Source of the DNA: Watersipora subatra | Lineage: Eukaryota; Bryozoa; Gymnolaemata; Cheilostomatida; Watersiporidae | DNA: 64,000 nt | Direction of reading: 5' to 3' | Assembly (NCBI RefSeq): GCF_963576615.1 | Contig: NC_088714.1 | Location: 43,308,072 to 43,372,071, forward strand | Made by a program: the position numbers and the translations under genes | Part shown: one piece after another, positions 60,641 to 64,000 of the stretch | Layout: the number at the start of each line of letters is the position of its first letter | Numbering within the stretch: the first letter of the stretch is position 1 | Notes under the pieces: model-generated | Databases searched by the model: none | Told to the model about the DNA's origin: nothing | What the model saw: the letters and a program-made list of their open reading frames with translations, nothing else

Positions 60641-61184
60641 TATATGTTTCAAGCGTTGGTGTTATTTTACTGCTTTTTAATGCAATCTATAAGTAAACAC
60701 CAGCTAGTAACAATAGTTGGCAATACTGCTTAAAAAATTATTTATATTTAGCTATTTGATACACAAGTTTAGTTGCTAAATTTTACATTGTATCGAGTGT
60801 TTTGAACTAAGATATGTATTTGTAAGGCTGTCGATTGATTTACAGGACTCTCATAGATTTTGGTGTTCATAGTGAATAATTCGGAGATCAATCGTAACAC
60901 CTGATTAACAGCTAGAGGAGTTTAGCTAGATGACTACAGTATTTAATTCAGCGGTTTGTAGCATTTTCGGTGTTAATCACGTTGTTTTATAGACAAACCG
61001 CAATACTCTCGGCTGTGAAAGCACTCTTCATTTCCTGTTAACTTATAAAACCTTGTTGTCCAACTTTCCGTCAGATGCAACGCTTAAAAAATGCTATCAT
61101 TACGATGGTACTTTATCGTAGGTACTAATCACATACCAACAAAATTTATCATGCCGGGATGCTGACTAGTTGGCCAAAAAATCC
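60641..61184. other. Intergenic after the laminin gene, nothing assigned
   Basis: No coding region, RNA gene or repeat can be supported. Confidence 0.5.
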
Positions 61185-61265
61185 ATACTACCATGCTGTA
61201 GAGGGGTGCAAGTGTTATAGGTTGTTCCATAGTATGATGCTGTAGAGGGGTACAAGTGTTATAGG

Positions 61266-62819
61266 TTTAGTGTATCAAGACTTCTGGTGGCTGGCTAATT
61301 CAAGACTGTTTTATTTTTACATTACAAGCAATATATATGTGTATGCAAGTCATCAATGATTCACCATAGTGACGATTTCAGGTGCAAAGACAACAGCACC
61401 AAGAAACAAACATATTGCCACATTATTGCAATTGTTGACAGTATGATTCAGGTGGCATGCTTATGACCCTGATACACTACATCCCTTACCAATTTTACAA
61501 AATTGAAAGCTTACGTAATAAGGTACATAAGCTACAAAAGAGGATATGACAATCTTTGACAATTCAATAAACATATAAACATATTCCTTCCTTTTCTTCC
61601 AAAAACAAAAATATTCACATGAAACAAATGCAAGATCGGTTGAGAAGTTCACACAGTACTAACTCAAATTCTGGCTGGACTAAACTAGAAGCACTACACA
61701 CAGTAGATAGCAGAGAGACATCACACACAGTGAATGGCTGAATAACGTCACATTTCAAAATTGAGCAAACAGTGCTGACTGGCTAACTGACTAGTAGATT
61801 TACTGGCTAAGCTGACTGACTTAAAACAGGGAATCGTCGTCCTCGTAGTCAAATAATTTCTGTGCCTTCTCAACAGCTCTGATGTTATTCTTTGGGCAGG
61901 CAGGGGCTTTTGCTAAATGACCGTTGCCCCCACATTTAAAACATGTGCGCCCTTTTGCTGGGCACTTGTGGTTAATCCGTTGCTCTAAACCACAATCACC
62001 ACAGATTGCTTGTCCCTTGCTGAAACAATTCCTGTTGACTGCATTCATTTCAGATTTCACATCTGGAAGTGTAATCTGCTCTATAGCGACCTTGGCATTT
62101 GCTTCTTGTAATAACACAGTAATATCAGTTAGCTTTGATTCCTCAAGTGCGATCAGCTTTGACCTCAGCATTGTGTCCCGCATGCCACGTAGAAATTGTT
62201 CCACTAGGTTGACGTCCAGACTACTGGCAAACTCACATTGGCAAGCTGTCCTTTTCAAGCGGCTGACATATTCATTGAGATTCTCACCCGAATTCTGTCT
62301 CATCTCTCTGAATGAAAGTCGTTCCACCAGCCAGTGCTTTGACGTACCAAAGTGCTTGCATACAAGGTCAACTAGGCCACTGTATGTCAAATCCTTAGGC
62401 TTCTGTGGGGCTGCCAGATCTCGTATTGTATCGTATTGATAGCCTTTCAAGCCCATGAGCAGCATGTGCTGACGAGAGTCTCCCGTAACCTTGTTCACAG
62501 CAAAATATATCTCCAACCGCTCCAAATATGACTCAACACTCGTAGAGTTGTCAAATTCTGGCAAATTAGCCATGGCTTTATTATCTGGCATCCTCGTGGC
62601 CAATTTAGTGTATCAAGACTTCTGGTGGCTGGCTAATTCAAGACTGTTTTATTTTTACATTACAAGCAATATATATGTGTATGCAAGTCATCGATGATTC
62701 ACCATAGTGACGATTTCAGGTGCAAAGACAACAGCACCAAGAAACAAACATATTGCCACATTATTGCAATTGTTGACAGTATGATTCAGGTGGCATGCTT
62801 ATGACCCTGATACACTACA
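61266..62819 (-). mobile_element. Small gag-only LTR retrotransposon, looks whole
   Basis: Two 216-bp long terminal repeats, 61266-61481 and 62604-62819, differ at about one position, so the insertion is young. Read on the - strand they begin TGTAGTGTATCAGGG and end GATACACTAAA. ATAGG is duplicated outside both ends (61261-61265 and 62820-62824). A purine run (GGTAAGGGA) lies just before the 3' LTR. A TGG-starting candidate primer-binding site lies just inside the 5' LTR. The 1.1-kb interior has one gag frame and about 340 bp without coding. No protease, reverse transcriptase, integrase or envelope is present, so it would depend on a partner element. Gag resembles Ty3-type (Mag-like) elements. 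The design matches TR-GAG elements known from plants. Confidence 0.85.
61821..62591 (-). CDS. Gag-like protein of the LTR element
   Basis: One uninterrupted frame of about 256 residues, starting MPDNKAMANLPEFDNS just inside the 5' LTR. Residues about 10-170 resemble the capsid part of Ty3-type gag (SYLERLEIYFAVNKV; FGTSKHWLVERLSFREMRQ; NLVEQFLRGMRD). A C-terminal cysteine/histidine segment with CFKCGGNGHLA is of the zinc-knuckle kind that binds RNA. The frame ends in an acidic tail. It lies entirely within the LTR element. Family placement is by recall of motif patterns. Confidence 0.85.
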   Translation of the reverse strand: MPDNKAMANLPEFDNSTSVESYLERLEIYFAVNKVTGDSRQHMLLMGLKGYQYDTIRDLAAPQKPKDLTYSGLVDLVCKHFGTSKHWLVERLSFREMRQNSGENLNEYVSRLKRTACQCEFASSLDVNLVEQFLRGMRDTMLRSKLIALEESKLTDITVLLQEANAKVAIEQITLPDVKSEMNAVNRNCFSKGQAICGDCGLEQRINHKCPAKGRTCFKCGGNGHLAKAPACPKNNIRAVEKAQKLFDYEDDDSLF

Positions 62820-63119
62820 ATAGGTTGTTCCATACTATGATGCTGTAGAGGGGTACATGTGTTATAGGTTGTTCCATAGTATGATGCTGTAGAGGGGTAC
62901 AAGTGTTATAGGTTGTTCCATACTATGATGCTGTAGAGGGGTACAAGTTTTATAGGTTGTTCCATACTATGATGCTGTAGAGGGGTACAAGTGTTGTAGG
63001 TTGTTCATGTGGTCATAAAATAGGTTTAACACATGCGAACATTCTATTAAGGTATATTAGCAATGGCATTGAAACCACATTAGCACATGCCATTTTCTGA
63101 TGACATCAAAAGATTTGCT

Positions 63120-63450
63120 GCTCTTGGCCACCGCAGATGAGCACTCACAATTGTCTAGTTGATGACATCAAACACACCATTGTCTGGTTGATGATTGCAA
63201 ACACGCCTTTGTCTAGCTGGCGACATCAGATACACCATTATCTAGTTGAAGACAGCAAACACATCAGTGTCTAGTTGATGGCTGCAAACACACAATTGTC
63301 TAGTTGGTGACTGCAAACACACATTTGTCGAATTGATGACAGCAAACACGCCATTGTCTAGTTGATGACAGCAAACACACCCTTGACTAGTTGATGACAG
63401 CAAACGCATAATTGTCCAATTGACGACAGCAAACACACAGCTGTCTAATT
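63120..63450. repeat. 30-bp minisatellite, about 11 copies
   Basis: The unit is close to TTGTCTAGTTGATGACAGCA plus AACACACCA. The - strand open frame at 63242-63436 is a by-product. Confidence 0.9.
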
Positions 63451-64000
63451 GAAAAATACCAATCTGGAAACAAAAGTAACCTTAACCTATTTCAACACTC
63501 CGTTTAGTTATAACACTCTGCACCTTTTAGAGCGTAGAGCAACTGTTAGCAGTAGGCCTGACCACTTATCCATTATACAATATACATGTACAGTATATAT
63601 AATATAAAAGTATACACAGTACAACATAAATAATTCATTCCAGGAAGGTTTATGTAATAGAGACTATGTTATAGGGTTTATGCTTATGATGTAGATAACG
63701 ATAGAGACGACTCTGACCAAGGTTTGGTCAAGGAGAGAAGACCCCGAGATAGTGGGCGGATTTTTCTGTTGGTTAAGTGAATTTTGATTACGAGCTCAAA
63801 GGAAATTGTGATGATCATAGCATATCACCTGTTGTTAACTACTTTTTGTTTTAAATACTGGTTACATTAACCACTTCTTGCTTACATTCTACGCTAACCG
63901 CTATTCATACTGTTATAGCTGAAAATCATGTTTTTGAAATAGCTGTATATTAGCAATGTTCCCACAAACGTAAATGTCAAGAGATTAGTTAATAGTTAGG
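63451..64000. other. Intergenic, nothing assigned
   Basis: No gene or repeat recognised apart from a short TATA-rich tract near 63570-63625. Confidence 0.5.

Larger units (their letters stand above)
61185..63010. repeat. 45-bp minisatellite interrupted by an LTR element
   Basis: The unit includes ATACTATGATGCTGTAGAGG then GGTACAAGTGTTATAGGTTG and TTCC. About two copies lie before 61265 and four to five after 62820. The LTR element at 61266-62819 interrupts a unit within GTTATAGGTTG. Confidence 0.9.

Noticed and set aside
61924-62439. 171-residue + strand open frame
   Set aside because: It is the opposite-strand shadow of the gag frame in the LTR element.

Overview
The window is animal nuclear DNA: AT-rich, with long introns, GT-AG splicing, and many SINEs, LINEs, DNA transposons and minisatellites. 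The laminin gene, a Tigger-like repeat, a tRNA-derived SINE family and a Ty3-type gag together suggest an invertebrate, perhaps a lophotrochozoan such as a mollusc or bryozoan. The species cannot be fixed from sequence alone.

One host gene dominates. On the + strand from 10886 to 60222 I can assemble a 35-exon laminin chain of about 1909 residues. Every intron phase agrees and one stop codon closes the frame. The order is signal peptide, laminin N-terminal (LN) domain, five LE (laminin EGF) modules, a domain IV of the beta type, more LE modules, a domain IV of the alpha/gamma type, more LE modules, then about 560 residues of coiled coil. No LG domains follow. The first half reads like laminin beta and the second half like laminin gamma, in one continuous frame. 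To my knowledge no standard alpha, beta or gamma chain has this mixture, and it is the main discovery candidate here. The coiled coil also lacks the beta knob and the usual C-terminal cysteine.

Upstream (1-10885) there is no host gene that I can support. It holds an 820-bp Tigger-like repeat (806-1625), a decayed ZBED/GTF2IRD2-type hAT transposase (1650-4350) split by a 904-bp Tc1/mariner-type foldback element (2451-3354), a 61-bp minisatellite of about 35 copies, and a repeat with two near-perfect hairpins.

The introns are unusually rich in private minisatellites: most introns above 1 kb carry their own family. One, an 82-bp unit repeated 19 times, is an amplification of the 3' end of exon 6 together with its splice donor. 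Other intronic residents are a composite hAT-like element with an 8-bp target duplication (15211-16836), a nearly intact LINE in reverse orientation (about 43302-47290), a second LINE tail (47870-48290), and two copies of one SINE family.

Downstream (60223-64000) is a small complete-looking LTR element that carries only gag (61266-62819, - strand). It sits inside a 45-bp minisatellite with a clean 5-bp target duplication. A last 30-bp minisatellite follows.
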